This document shows, piece after piece, positions 8,037 to 17,336 of a stretch of 64,000 bases of DNA. The notes under the pieces were generated by a model. That model did no database searches. It saw nothing but the letters and a program-made list of their open reading frames with translations, and had not been told where the DNA came from. Source of the stretch: Bog-756 sp963753905. Lineage in GTDB: Bacteria; Actinomycetota; Acidimicrobiia; Acidimicrobiales; RAAP-2. The DNA lies in NCBI GenBank assembly GCA_963753905.1, contig CAVWDZ010000002.1, positions 248,001-312,000 of the forward strand, read 5' to 3'. The position numbers and the translations under genes were made by a program. Within the stretch, counting starts at the first letter, position 1, and each line of letters begins with the position of its first letter.

Positions 8037-9956
8037 ATGGCCGACCGCCTGACGCCTCGTCCGGGACTCCTCTCGTCGACCTGGCATGTCCTGATCGGAC
8101 AGCCGCTCCGGGCGCAGGAAACCGGCAAGCAGCGCCTGAGCCCGATCGAGGGACTGCCGGCGCTCTCCCTGGATGCGCTCACCTCGGTCGCCTACGGCCC
8201 CGAGGCGATCATCGTGGTCCTCGCGGTTGCCGGCGCCGGCGCGTTGCACCTGGTCCTGCCCATCACCGTGGCCATCGTGGTCCTCCTGGCCATCCTCGTC
8301 ATCTCGTACCGACAGGTCATCACCGCCTACCCGATGGGCGGGGGTGCCTACGCGGTCTCGAGGGCCAACCTGGGCTCGGCTGTGAGCCTGGTCGCGGCGG
8401 CCGCACTCATCGTGGACTACACCCTGACCGTCTCGGTCTCCATTGCCGCCGGAGTCGGCACATTCGTGTCGGCCTACCCCTCCGTCAAGTCGGCCACGGT
8501 GCCCCTCTGTCTCGGCATCCTCGCGCTGGTCACCCTGCTCAACCTGCGGGGTCTGGGAGAGACCGCGCGCGCCTTCCTCCTCCCGACCCTCATCTTCATC
8601 GTCGGCCTGCTCGGGATCATCGCGGTCGGGCTCATCCACCCGCTCGCAGTCGGCGTGCCCCAACCCGGCCAATCGCTCCTCCCCACACACGAACTCCAGG
8701 CCGTGACAGTGCTGCTCGTGCTCAAGGCCTTCTCTGCAGGGTGCAGCGCGCTGACCGGTGTGGAGGCCATCGCCAACGGTGTGCCGCTCTTCAAGGAGCC
8801 CCGGACCGTGCGCGCCAAGCGCACCGAGATGCTCCTCGGCGTGATCCTCGGCCTGATGTTGCTCGGCATCGCCGTGCTGGCCAAGCGTTGGCACATCGGC
8901 CCGCGGTCCAACCAGACCGTCCTCAGCCAGATCATGGCCGAGGCGGTCGGTCGCCACTGGGCCTACTACACGGTCTCCCTCACCATCACGCTGGTCCTCG
9001 CCCTGGCGGCGAACACCTCCTTCGGGGGGCTGCCGGTGCTGTCCAGCCTGTTGGCACGTGACAACTACCTCCCCCACTTCTTCGCCCTCCGGGGGGACCG
9101 GCAGGTGTTCGCCAACGGCATCTGGGTGCTGGCCATCCTTTCCGGGCTGCTGCTGGTCGTCGTGCGCGGGAACACCAATGCGATGATCCCGCTCTTCGCC
9201 ATCGGGGTGTTCATCGGGTTCACCCTGGCCCAGGCGGGCCTCGTCGTGCATTGGCAGCGCACCCGACCGCCGGGGTGGCGTCGACGAGCACTGGTCAACG
9301 CGATCGGTGCGGTGGTGACCGGTGCCTCGACGCTCATCTTCCTGGTCTCGAAATTCGTCGAGGGCGCCTGGGTCGTCGTGCTCGCGATCCCGGCATTCGT
9401 GTACCTCTTCAGACGGATCCACCACTACTACGCACAACTCGGCGTCGATCTGGGGTTCGGTCAGACGCCCCTCAAGCCGCACGCGAAGCACACCATCGTG
9501 GTGGTTCCGGTGACCGGGGTGTCCAGGCTCACCCAGCATGCGCTGTCCGAAGGGCTCTCCCTCGGCGACCAGGTCATCGCGATTTCGGTGCTCCTCGAGC
9601 AGGGGGAGGAGAGCACCGGCCACGAGGAGGCGCTCCGTCAGCAGTGGGACGACTGGGATCCGGGCATCGAGCTGCACATCCTGCACAACGACTACGCATC
9701 CATCGTCGATCCGGTCGCCGCCTTCATCGACGGGCTCCGCGAACACTCGGACGACCAGATCGTGGTCCTGATCCCGGTGGTGATCCCCGATCGCCTGCGG
9801 TACCGGTTCCTGCACAACCACTTCGATCTGGCCCTGTCCGGATCGCTACGGGCCCGGACCGACGTCGTGGTCGCCCGGGTCACGATGCCGCTGAGCATGG
9901 TCGAAGCTGACCAGCTCGCCTCCGAGGCGGACCCCGAGGAGCACGGGAACGCCTGA
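8037..9956 (+). CDS. APC superfamily amino-acid/cation permease
   Basis: A 639-aa polytopic permease. The substrate-site helix 1 pattern ALTSVAYGPEAI (about residues 48-60) is typical of APC amino-acid permeases. About 12 hydrophobic segments extend to about residue 465. They include GGGAYAVSRANLG and SAGCSALTGVEAIANGVPLF, the latter typical of larger APC/KUP-like members. The last about 170 residues form a soluble cytoplasmic domain without membrane segments. It is probably an importer of an amino acid or a related solute; the substrate is unknown. Confidence 0.85.
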   Translation: MADRLTPRPGLLSSTWHVLIGQPLRAQETGKQRLSPIEGLPALSLDALTSVAYGPEAIIVVLAVAGAGALHLVLPITVAIVVLLAILVISYRQVITAYPMGGGAYAVSRANLGSAVSLVAAAALIVDYTLTVSVSIAAGVGTFVSAYPSVKSATVPLCLGILALVTLLNLRGLGETARAFLLPTLIFIVGLLGIIAVGLIHPLAVGVPQPGQSLLPTHELQAVTVLLVLKAFSAGCSALTGVEAIANGVPLFKEPRTVRAKRTEMLLGVILGLMLLGIAVLAKRWHIGPRSNQTVLSQIMAEAVGRHWAYYTVSLTITLVLALAANTSFGGLPVLSSLLARDNYLPHFFALRGDRQVFANGIWVLAILSGLLLVVVRGNTNAMIPLFAIGVFIGFTLAQAGLVVHWQRTRPPGWRRRALVNAIGAVVTGASTLIFLVSKFVEGAWVVVLAIPAFVYLFRRIHHYYAQLGVDLGFGQTPLKPHAKHTIVVVPVTGVSRLTQHALSEGLSLGDQVIAISVLLEQGEESTGHEEALRQQWDDWDPGIELHILHNDYASIVDPVAAFIDGLREHSDDQIVVLIPVVIPDRLRYRFLHNHFDLALSGSLRARTDVVVARVTMPLSMVEADQLASEADPEEHGNA

Positions 9957-9974
9957 CCGGTCAGCGCGGGGTGA

Positions 9975-10835
9975 TCACTCCGTCGTGCGCCGCTTGAAGA
10001 AGTGCGACGCCAACGGCGCGGCCACTGCCAGGATCACCACCGACCAGATCAGGGCGGCCTCCACCGGGTGCTGCATCGGCCACGCCTGGATGGTGTGTGA
10101 AGGGTTCGGGTTCCCCCAGAGCTCGCGGGCACCGGCGGTCGCCGCGCTGACCGGGTTCCAGTCGGCGATGGCCTGGAGCCACCCGGGCATGTGCTGGGTC
10201 GGCACCAGGGCGTTCGAGACGAAGGCGAGAGGGAACAGCACGATGAACCCGAAGGAGGCAGCCGACTCCGGACTCTTGCTGTTGAGCCCCACGCAGGCCG
10301 CGATCCACGACAGCGAGTAGGCGAAGAGCAGGAGCAGGGCGAACCCGCCGATGATTGAGAAGAAGCCGGTGTCCGCCCGCCATCCCACGAAAAGGCCGGT
10401 CACCGCCACGATGAGTGCACACAGGCACGACGTCATGAGGTCTGCAATCGAACGTCCGACAAGGACCGAGGCCCGCCAGATCGGCAGTGCCCGGAACCGG
10501 TCGATCATGCCCTCGTGCAGATCGGTACTCAGTCCGACCGCGGTGCCCATGGTCGAGGTGACCAGGTTGAGGGCCAGCAATCCGGCCAGTACGAAGTCCT
10601 TGTAGCTCCCGCCGCCGGGGATCGGGATGCCGCCGCCGAAGATGAAGATGAAGAGCACCGTGAACAGCACGGGCTGGATCGTGACGTCCGAGAGCTGCGT
10701 CGGCTCCCGCGAGATGTGGACGAGGTTCCGCCGGGTCATCGCCCAGGTGTCGCGGATCCGACCCCAGATGGCCGCAACGGTGCCCCTCGGAGCGCTCACC
10801 ACGATCTGCCGCGGGGCGACGGTCGCCGTTGTCAT
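9975..10835 (-). CDS. ABC-2 type exporter permease (DrrB-like)
   Basis: A 286-aa membrane protein with six hydrophobic segments in the ABC-2 layout. The conserved LFTVLFIFIFGGGI lies after helix 1 and MTCxx-like helices follow. The N-terminal WAMTRRNLVHISREP is typical of DrrB/NodJ-like permeases. Its ATG overlaps the stop of the ATPase gene upstream (ATGA), so the pair forms one exporter. Such exporters extrude drugs or lipids. It is convergent with the APC permease, with 18 bp between the two stops. Confidence 0.87.
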   Translation of the reverse strand: MTTATVAPRQIVVSAPRGTVAAIWGRIRDTWAMTRRNLVHISREPTQLSDVTIQPVLFTVLFIFIFGGGIPIPGGGSYKDFVLAGLLALNLVTSTMGTAVGLSTDLHEGMIDRFRALPIWRASVLVGRSIADLMTSCLCALIVAVTGLFVGWRADTGFFSIIGGFALLLLFAYSLSWIAACVGLNSKSPESAASFGFIVLFPLAFVSNALVPTQHMPGWLQAIADWNPVSAATAGARELWGNPNPSHTIQAWPMQHPVEAALIWSVVILAVAAPLASHFFKRRTTE

Positions 10836-11857
10836 CGTCGTGCTCCCTCGAGTTCGGGACTGGTGGTCCCGGCGGGTCCCGCACCGTCGTCTGCGGATTC
10901 CTCGTCCTCGTCCTCGGTCTCGATGTGCCCCCCGGTGAGGGTGAAGAACACGTCGTCGAGCGACGGCTGGCGGACCTCGATGTCGTCCACGAGCACCCCG
11001 GCCCGGTCGAGCGCCCGGACCACGGACGTTGCCAACCCGGGGGCGTTGTCCACTCCGGCGCTCAGGTGCCGGCCGCCCTCACTCACGTGCACCTTCCCTT
11101 CGACCAGCGGGGCGATGGCGGACACCGCGTCTGGGTGCGGGTCGGCCAGGGTCACCTCGAGGCGCGCACTCCGGCTCGCCTCCTTCAACTCGAGCGGGGT
11201 GCCGTCCGCGATGACCTGTCCGTGGTCGACGACGACGATGCGGTTGGCGAGGGCGTCGGCCTCCTCGAGGTACTGCGTGGTGAGCAGCACGGTGACCCCT
11301 TCGCCGAGGAGCTCGCGGATGGCGTCCCACACCCGCTGCCGGCTGGTCGGGTCCAGACCGGTCGTCGGCTCGTCCAGGAACAGCACGGGGGGACGGGTCA
11401 TGAGGCTGGCCGCGAGGTCGAGCCTGCGGCGCATGCCACCGGAGTACCCCTTGAGCACCCGGTCGGCCGCATCGGTCAACTCGAACTGGGCGAGCAGCTC
11501 GGTGGCGCGTGCACGGGCAGCCGCACGGCCCATGTCGCTGAGCTCGCCGACCAGGATCAGGTTCTGGCGGCCGGTGAGCAGCCCGTCCAGGGTGGCGTCC
11601 TGCGCCGCGACCCCGATGTGGCGCCGGACCTCTGCCGGGTGGGTCACCACGTCGATTCCGGCGACGGTTCCACGTCCCGCGTCCGGCACGGCCAGCGTGG
11701 TCAGGATCCGGACCGCGGTCGTCTTGCCCGCCCCATTGGGCCCGAGCAGTCCGAGGATCGTGCCGGCCGCCACCGAGAAGTCGACCCCGGCCAGGGCCTG
11801 GGTCTCGCCGTAGCGCTTGACCAACCCCTCGGCCTCGATCATCACGTCGGTCGCCAT
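10832..11857 (-). CDS. ABC exporter ATP-binding protein (DrrA-like)
   Basis: A 341-aa ATPase. It has Walker A GLLGPNGAGKTT, the signature region YSGGMRRRLDLAASL, Walker B PVLFLDEPTTGLDP and the switch His in LLTTQYLEEAD. The C-terminal extension (about 220-320) with a repeated SLDDVFFTLTG end is typical of the daunorubicin-type DrrA subfamily. The ATG giving MATDVMIEAEG is preferred over one six codons upstream. It is transcribed divergently from a TetR gene across inverted repeats and is therefore probably repressed by it. Confidence 0.9.
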   Translation of the reverse strand: MATDVMIEAEGLVKRYGETQALAGVDFSVAAGTILGLLGPNGAGKTTAVRILTTLAVPDAGRGTVAGIDVVTHPAEVRRHIGVAAQDATLDGLLTGRQNLILVGELSDMGRAAARARATELLAQFELTDAADRVLKGYSGGMRRRLDLAASLMTRPPVLFLDEPTTGLDPTSRQRVWDAIRELLGEGVTVLLTTQYLEEADALANRIVVVDHGQVIADGTPLELKEASRSARLEVTLADPHPDAVSAIAPLVEGKVHVSEGGRHLSAGVDNAPGLATSVVRALDRAGVLVDDIEVRQPSLDDVFFTLTGGHIETEDEDEESADDGAGPAGTTSPELEGARR

Positions 11858-11908
11858 CGGTGGTTGCTTCCTCACCTGTCGATCAGTAGGCTCCTTACCG
11901 GCCGCATG

Positions 11909-11944
11909 GTAAGTTGGCTACTTACCTGCTGTCAAGTAGGTAAG
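11909..11944. promoter_or_regulatory. TetR-type operator with overlapping inverted repeats
   Basis: Two overlapping inverted repeats lie between the divergent exporter and TetR genes: GTAAGT-N5-ACTTAC (11909-11925) and CTTACCT-N10-AGGTAAG (11921-11944). They share a GTAAG/CTTAC half-site that also occurs at 11894 (CTTAC). Position and symmetry suggest binding by the adjacent TetR protein. Confidence 0.6.
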
Positions 11945-11969
11945 TCGAAGAAAGGTTGGGTCCACTCCG

Positions 11970-12602
11970 GTGGGAGACGCAGTCGCCGCTCACGTCGAAC
12001 CAGTCAGCGAGCCCGATCCCGAGGGGTCGACCGCCGGCGATCCATCGATTGCCGCCTCCACCCGTGAGCGCATCCTCGACGTGGCGCTCGATCTGTTCAT
12101 CGAGAAGGGCTTCGACCGCACCTCGCTCCGGGAGATCGCCGAGCGCCTGGGCGTGACCAAAGCGGCGCTGTACTACCACTTCGCCTCCAAGGACGACATC
12201 CTCATGGCGCTGCACATGCGTCTCCACGAGGTCGGCAAGAACGCCCTCATGCGGATGACCGGGGAGCCGGTGAGCCTCGAGCTCTGGGGTTCCCTGCTCG
12301 ACGAGGTGCTAGAGCAGATCCTGCCGCAGCGCAGGATCTTCCTCATGCACGAGCGCAACCAGGCGGCGTTGGAGAAGCTCCACAACGAAAAACACGACGC
12401 CGAGCACGATGACATCCAGGAGAAGTTCCGAGCGGTCCTGGCGGACCCGGCGATCTCCCTGCGCGACCGGGTCAGGATGGCCTGCTCCATGGGTGCCGTC
12501 TTCGCCGGGCTCTTCATGGCCGGGGACGCCTTCGGGGGAACGACCGACGAGGAGCTGGGTGCCATGGTCCGCGATGTCATCCACGACGTGCTGAAGGGCT
12601 GA
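11970..12602 (+). CDS. TetR/AcrR family transcriptional repressor
   Basis: A 210-aa regulator. The N-terminal HTH is TRERILDVALDLFIEKGFDR then TSLREIAERLGVTKAALYYHF (about residues 30-72). The remainder is an all-helical ligand and dimer domain ending GAMVRDVIHDVLKG. The start is a GTG (MGDAVAAHVEP). It is divergent from the DrrAB-type exporter, with paired inverted repeats between, which fits control of exporter expression by an exported or toxic ligand. Confidence 0.88.
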   Translation: MGDAVAAHVEPVSEPDPEGSTAGDPSIAASTRERILDVALDLFIEKGFDRTSLREIAERLGVTKAALYYHFASKDDILMALHMRLHEVGKNALMRMTGEPVSLELWGSLLDEVLEQILPQRRIFLMHERNQAALEKLHNEKHDAEHDDIQEKFRAVLADPAISLRDRVRMACSMGAVFAGLFMAGDAFGGTTDEELGAMVRDVIHDVLKG

Positions 12603-12779
12603 CACCCCGATTCGGGCTCCAGTCGCCTGTTCATCCCCATCGGTGAACACCGCAACCGAAGGACCGGCTCAACGGCACGAACGAGCGACGTCGGCTTCCT
12701 CACTCTTCCCGTAGCGCCGATCGCAACGGTAGTATCGGCAGGGAACGCGGCGCCGTAGGGTCAGAGCGAGGGGGTACCC

Positions 12780-15700
12780 ATGGCAGGGGTTGTTCGCTTG
12801 ACGGCGGCTGTCATCGTTGGGGCATGTCTCACACACGCCACTGCAGCACCTTCATCCTGGGCCACAGCAGGGACGTCGAGCGTGGGGACCCACGCCTCTG
12901 ATCTCGTCTACACCAACCGATCGGTCGGACCCGACCGCTCCGTCAGGCTGCCGACGCGGTCGGGCGCGCAGGCCGTCGTGCCCAAGGTCACGAAGAACCC
13001 GTCGAGCGTGACCGTCGCATCGGGCGCCAAGGCTTCGTTCACGGCAAGCGCCTCGGGCGAGCCGACCCCGACCGTGCAGTGGAGGGTTTCCAGCAACTCC
13101 GGCACCACCTTCACCTCCATCGACGGTGCCACCGCGACGACCTACACGTTCACGACCAAGGCCAGCGAGAACGGTTACGAGTACAAGGCCGTCTTCACCA
13201 ACTCTGCCGGTTCCGCCCGGACCACGGCAGCGACCTTGACGGTCACGAGCGCTCCTGTGGTGACATCGAATCCGTCCAGTGTGACCGTCGCATCCGGCGC
13301 CAAGGCTTCGTTCAAGGCCAGCGCCTCGGGGGAGCCGACTCCGACCGTGCAGTGGAAGGTCTCGACCAACTCCGGCTCCACCTTCGCCGCCATCGCCGGT
13401 GCGACGGCAACGACCTACACATTCACGGCCGCTGCGAGTGAGAGCGGTGACGAGTACGAGGCCGTCTTCACCAATTCGAAGGGCACCGCCCGGACCACGG
13501 CAGCGACTCTGACGGTCACCACACCTCCGGTCGTGACATCGAGTCCGTCCAGTGTCACCGTCACCTCCGGCGGGATGGCGACGTTCACTGCGGCGGCGAG
13601 CGGCCTCCCGACCCCGAGCGTCCAGTGGGAGGTCTCCACAGACGCCGGCACCATCTTCACCCCCGTCAGCGGCGCCACCGGGACGACCTACTCGTTCACC
13701 ACCGCGGCCGGTGAGAACGGTGACGAGTACGAGGCGGTCTTCACCAACTCTGCCGGCACAGCGACCACCACACCAGCGACCCTCACGGTCACCACGCCTC
13801 CGGTGGTGACGTCGAATCCGTCCGGCGTCACCGTCACCTCCGGCGGTACGGCAAGCTTCACTGGGGCGGCGAGCGGCTTCCCGACGCCGATCATCCAGTG
13901 GGAGGTCTCGACGGATTCTGGCATCACCTTCACCCCGATCAGCGGTGCCACCGCGACGACCTACACGTTCACCACCTCTGTGAGTGAGAACGGGGACGAG
14001 TACGAGGCCGTCTTCACCAACTCGGCCGGGACCGCCACGACCTCGGCAGCGACGCTCACGGTCACCACGCCAACAACGGCGCCTGTGGTGACGACGAACC
14101 CGTCGAGCCTGACGATCACCTTCGGCGGTACGGCAAGCTTCACTGCGGCGGCAACCGGCTCCCCGACCCCGACCGTGCAGTGGGAGGTCTCGACGGATTC
14201 CGGCACGACCTTCACCCCCATCAGCGGTGCGACCGCGACGACCTACTCGTTCACCACCACAGCCGGTGAGAACGGTGACGAATACGAGGCGGTCTTCACC
14301 AACTCCGCTGGGACCGCCACGACCGCGGCAGCGACCCTCACGGTCACCACGCCCCCCGTCGTGACGTCGAACCCGTCCAGCCTGACCGTCACCGCCGGCG
14401 GGACGGCGATCTTCACCGCGGCCGCGACCGGCTCCCCGAGCCCGACCGCGCAGTGGGAGCTCTCCACGAACACAGGGGTCACGTTCGCCCCGATCGCCGG
14501 TGCGACTGCGACGACGTACTCGTTCACCACCACGGCCGGTGAGAACGGTGACGAGTACGAGGCGGTCTTCACCAACTCTGCCGGCACCGCGACCACCACA
14601 CCAGCGACCCTCACGGTCACCACGCCTCCGGTGGTGACGTCGAATCCGTCCGGCGTCACCGTCACCTCCGGCGGTACGGCAAGCTTCACTGGGGCGGCGA
14701 GCGGCTTCCCGACGCCGACCATCCAGTGGGAGGTCTCCACAGATTCTGGCATCACCTTCACCCCGATCAGCGGTGCCACCGCGACGACCTACACGTTCAC
14801 CACCTCTGTGAGTGAGAACGGGGACGAGTACGAGGCGGTCTTCACCAACTCTGCCGGAACCGCGACCACCACGGCAGCGATCCTCACGGTCACCACTGCT
14901 CCTGTGGTGACGTCGAACCCGTCCAGCCTGACCGTCACCGCCGGCGGGACGGCGACCTTCACCGCGGCCGCGACCGGCTCCCCGAGCCCGACCGCGCAGT
15001 GGGAGCTCTCCACGAATGCGGGCGCCACCTTCACCCCGATCAGCGGTGCCACCGCGACGACCTACTCGTTCACCACCACGGCCGGTGAGAGCGGCGACCA
15101 GTACGAGGCGGTCTTCACCAACTCGGTCGGCACAGCGACCACCACGGCGGCGATCCTCACGGTGACGAGCACTCCGAGTTCAGGAGCCTCGACGAACTGG
15201 TCTGGATACGCCGCCACCGGAACGGGCTTCAACGCCCTGACAGGGAGCTGGACTGTCCCCAGCGTCAGCTGCACGGGATCCAAGTCGGCCTACTCCGCAG
15301 AGTGGATCGGCATCGACGGCGACGTCAGTTCGACAGTCGAGCAGGACGGGACCGAGGCGGACTGCATCAGCGGAAAACCCAGCTACGACGCCTGGTACGA
15401 GCTGTACGGAGACAGCAGCGAAAACGGCGGATCGGAGATCGAGCTCAGTACAGCGAGCTATCCGGTGGCACCAGGTGATGAGATCACCGCTTCGGTCAGC
15501 GAAACGAGCAGTGTCTGGACGTTCGTGCTGACCGACGTGTCGACCCAGCACAAGGACTGGGCCTTCACCAGCGCAGGCATCACCTTTTCCGCTGCACAGT
15601 CGTCCGCTGAGTGGATCGTCGAGCGGCCCGAGCTCTGCAGCAGATCCTGCTCGCTGACGCCGCTCGCCGATTTCGGCACAACCAGTATGAGCGATGCGTC

Positions 15701-15857
15701 GGCCACGACTTCAGAACTGACCGGCGCTCCGATCGACTCCTTCTCGAGTGTGGACATCGAGATGGTCAATACGGCTGACACCTACGTCCTCGCCCTGCCG
15801 AGCGCACTCGGGAGCGGGGGCAACAGCTTCACCGATACCTGGGAAGCAGCCAGCTGA
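12780..15857 (+). CDS. Secreted G1 (glutamic) peptidase with eight Ig-like repeats
   Basis: A 1025-aa exported protein. A signal peptide (MAGVVRLTAAVIVGACLTHATA) is followed by a spacer and eight tandem Ig-like repeats of about 91 residues (about 66-800), each with NPSS/SGVTV, PTPTVQWEVSTDSG, ATTYTFTT and DEYEAVFTNSAGTA. From about residue 800 comes a peptidase G1/A4 domain: NWSGYAATG, SAEWIGIDGD, the catalytic-type Gln855 in VEQDGTEADC and the Glu motif AEWIVE (944-948). These are the known features of acid-acting eqolisins. Bacterial G1 enzymes are secreted endopeptidases; the Ig array probably spaces the enzyme from the cell or binds substrate. Confidence 0.82.
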   Translation: MAGVVRLTAAVIVGACLTHATAAPSSWATAGTSSVGTHASDLVYTNRSVGPDRSVRLPTRSGAQAVVPKVTKNPSSVTVASGAKASFTASASGEPTPTVQWRVSSNSGTTFTSIDGATATTYTFTTKASENGYEYKAVFTNSAGSARTTAATLTVTSAPVVTSNPSSVTVASGAKASFKASASGEPTPTVQWKVSTNSGSTFAAIAGATATTYTFTAAASESGDEYEAVFTNSKGTARTTAATLTVTTPPVVTSSPSSVTVTSGGMATFTAAASGLPTPSVQWEVSTDAGTIFTPVSGATGTTYSFTTAAGENGDEYEAVFTNSAGTATTTPATLTVTTPPVVTSNPSGVTVTSGGTASFTGAASGFPTPIIQWEVSTDSGITFTPISGATATTYTFTTSVSENGDEYEAVFTNSAGTATTSAATLTVTTPTTAPVVTTNPSSLTITFGGTASFTAAATGSPTPTVQWEVSTDSGTTFTPISGATATTYSFTTTAGENGDEYEAVFTNSAGTATTAAATLTVTTPPVVTSNPSSLTVTAGGTAIFTAAATGSPSPTAQWELSTNTGVTFAPIAGATATTYSFTTTAGENGDEYEAVFTNSAGTATTTPATLTVTTPPVVTSNPSGVTVTSGGTASFTGAASGFPTPTIQWEVSTDSGITFTPISGATATTYTFTTSVSENGDEYEAVFTNSAGTATTTAAILTVTTAPVVTSNPSSLTVTAGGTATFTAAATGSPSPTAQWELSTNAGATFTPISGATATTYSFTTTAGESGDQYEAVFTNSVGTATTTAAILTVTSTPSSGASTNWSGYAATGTGFNALTGSWTVPSVSCTGSKSAYSAEWIGIDGDVSSTVEQDGTEADCISGKPSYDAWYELYGDSSENGGSEIELSTASYPVAPGDEITASVSETSSVWTFVLTDVSTQHKDWAFTSAGITFSAAQSSAEWIVERPELCSRSCSLTPLADFGTTSMSDASATTSELTGAPIDSFSSVDIEMVNTADTYVLALPSALGSGGNSFTDTWEAAS
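12985..15174 (+). repeat. Eight tandem about 273-bp coding repeats
   Basis: These encode the Ig-like repeats of the G1 peptidase. Unit 4 (from 13803) and unit 7 (from 14631) are nearly identical over most of their length, as are unit 6 (from 14358) and unit 8 (from 14904). This suggests recent intragenic duplication or gene conversion. Unit 4 carries a three-residue extension (TTAP) at its end. Confidence 0.8.
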
Positions 15858-15888
15858 CCCGCCGCCTTGAACACTACTCGGCGGCGGG
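15858..15888. terminator. Bidirectional terminator-like hairpin
   Basis: Perfect 9-bp arms CCCGCCGCC and GGCGGCGGG enclose a 13-nt loop. The hairpin starts directly after the peptidase stop codon and overlaps the 3' end of the convergent VOC gene. There is no U-tract, as is common in high-GC actinobacteria. Confidence 0.42.
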
Positions 15889-16314
15889 CATGTAGTTGAA
15901 CATCCAGCGGACGCAGAACCGGTCGAGACAGGTACCCCACGTGGCACCCCAGAACATGTCCGCCAACGGTGCGCAGTCAGAGCAACCTACCGAGAGCGCG
16001 TCGTAGAGACGCTGGGTCTCCTCCCGGCTATCCGGTTCGAGGTTGATCGTGGTGTTGTTCCCGATCTTGAGCTCGTGACCCATCGAGTCGAGCATGTCGG
16101 TCGCCATGATCACATGCCCGGCGAGGATCGGCAGTTCGACGTGCATGACCATCTGCTTTTCTGCGTCGGAAAGGGTCGGCCCGTTCGGGTCCTGGGGGAC
16201 ATCCCCCATGCGCTGGATCGGTCCGAGGTAGTCGGTGCCGAACACCGTGCGGTAGAACTCGAACGCTTCCTCGGTATTCCCCTTGAAGTTCAGGTACGTG
16301 CTCACCCGTGCCAT
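15874..16314 (-). CDS. VOC family protein (PhnB/DUF1338-like glyoxalase fold)
   Basis: A 146-aa vicinal-oxygen-chelate protein of the PhnB-like group: YLNFKGNTEEAFEFYRTVFG at the N-terminus, HVELPILAGHVIMATD in the middle and a C-terminal WGATWGTCLDRFCVRWMFNY. Members often lack a full metal-ligand set and have no proven reaction. It stands alone, convergent with the G1 peptidase gene. ATG giving MARVSTYLNF is clear. Confidence 0.85.
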   Translation of the reverse strand: MARVSTYLNFKGNTEEAFEFYRTVFGTDYLGPIQRMGDVPQDPNGPTLSDAEKQMVMHVELPILAGHVIMATDMLDSMGHELKIGNNTTINLEPDSREETQRLYDALSVGCSDCAPLADMFWGATWGTCLDRFCVRWMFNYMPAAE

Positions 16315-16438
16315 GGTGTCCGCTCCTCGGATCAGTTGGTCAATGCGCTACGCCGACGGAACCGGCGGCGGCGCCCGTCGGTCCCCGACGAAGCCTATGC
16401 GTCCAGCCGAGCCGGTTGCTGCTGTCATGCTGGGTCTC

Positions 16439-17290
16439 ATGAAGATCGTCATCCTCGGCAGCGGTAGCCCGCTTCCCGACCCCCACCGGGCAGGACCCTC
16501 CACGCTCGTCCGTACTACAGCCGGCGACCTCCTCTTCGACTGCGGCCGGGGCGTCCTCATGCGGGCAGCCGCCGTAGGCAGTGGTGCGTCGGCATTCCGG
16601 GCGCTGTTCCTGACCCATCTCCACAGCGATCACATCACCGACCTCAACGACATCTACACGATGCGGTGGGCTACGTCCTTCGTCCCCAACCCCCTCACGG
16701 TGTTCGGACCGGGTGGCACGGCTGCGCTGCTGCGGGCGACCGAAGCGATGCTCGAACCGGACATCGGGTTCCGTCTCACCCACCACGACGATCTCTCCTG
16801 GAGACCCTCAGCGGACGTCACCGAGGTCGAGCAAGGGGTGGTGTTCAACGAGGCAGGCGTGAAGGTCACGGCCGCCCAGACCGATCACGCCCCGGTCCGC
16901 CCGACGGTGGGCTTCCGCGTCGACGAAGGGGAACGGTCGGTGGTCATCGCCGGCGACACCGTCCCGTGTACGGGACTCGACGAACTCTGCCGGGGAGCCG
17001 GTGTCCTCGTGCACACAGTCGTGAAACGGGACCTCATCGAGCAGTTCGAGGTCCCGCGGCTGCTCGACATCCTCGACTACCACTCGAGCATTGCCGACGC
17101 AGCGCAGACGGCGGAGCGGGCCGGCGTGGGGACGCTCCTGCTGACCCATCTGGTACCGGCGCCCGCTCTCGGCACCGAGCACGAGTGGATCGACCTGGCG
17201 TCCACCCACTTCGGCGGCCGGGTGGTGCTCGCCGAGGACCTGTTGACGATCGAGGTGGGCGCGGACATTCCAACCGCCGAACCGAGGTGA
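16439..17290 (+). CDS. MBL-fold hydrolase, ribonuclease Z-like
   Basis: A 283-aa metallo-beta-lactamase-fold protein. It starts MKIVILGSGSPLPDP and carries FLTHLHSDHITDLNDI, the zinc motif HxHxDH (about residues 57-62). Further ligands are in TDHAPVRP, VIAGDTVPC and the C-terminal LLLTHLVPA. The layout is that of the RNase Z/ElaC and arylsulfatase-like group; tRNA 3' processing is possible but not certain, because RNase Z paralogues are common. The ATG at 16439 places the first strand directly at the N-terminus; another ATG 12 nt upstream is possible. Confidence 0.83.
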   Translation: MKIVILGSGSPLPDPHRAGPSTLVRTTAGDLLFDCGRGVLMRAAAVGSGASAFRALFLTHLHSDHITDLNDIYTMRWATSFVPNPLTVFGPGGTAALLRATEAMLEPDIGFRLTHHDDLSWRPSADVTEVEQGVVFNEAGVKVTAAQTDHAPVRPTVGFRVDEGERSVVIAGDTVPCTGLDELCRGAGVLVHTVVKRDLIEQFEVPRLLDILDYHSSIADAAQTAERAGVGTLLLTHLVPAPALGTEHEWIDLASTHFGGRVVLAEDLLTIEVGADIPTAEPR

Positions 17291-17336
17291 GCCAGCTCCG
17301 CCGAGCCGTCCCTCGGGATGTGAATAGCATCTCGAC

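Noticed and set aside
8010..9821. 603-codon minus-strand open frame
   Set aside because: It mirrors the APC permease; His/Asp/Arg/Gly-rich composition shows it is antisense to hydrophobic codons.
10515..12067. Two long plus-strand open frames over the ABC exporter
   Set aside because: They are antisense to DrrA/DrrB-like genes with all motifs intact on the minus strand.
12985..15174. Repeat array as CRISPR or satellite DNA
   Set aside because: The units are about 273 bp, in frame and encode Ig-like domains.
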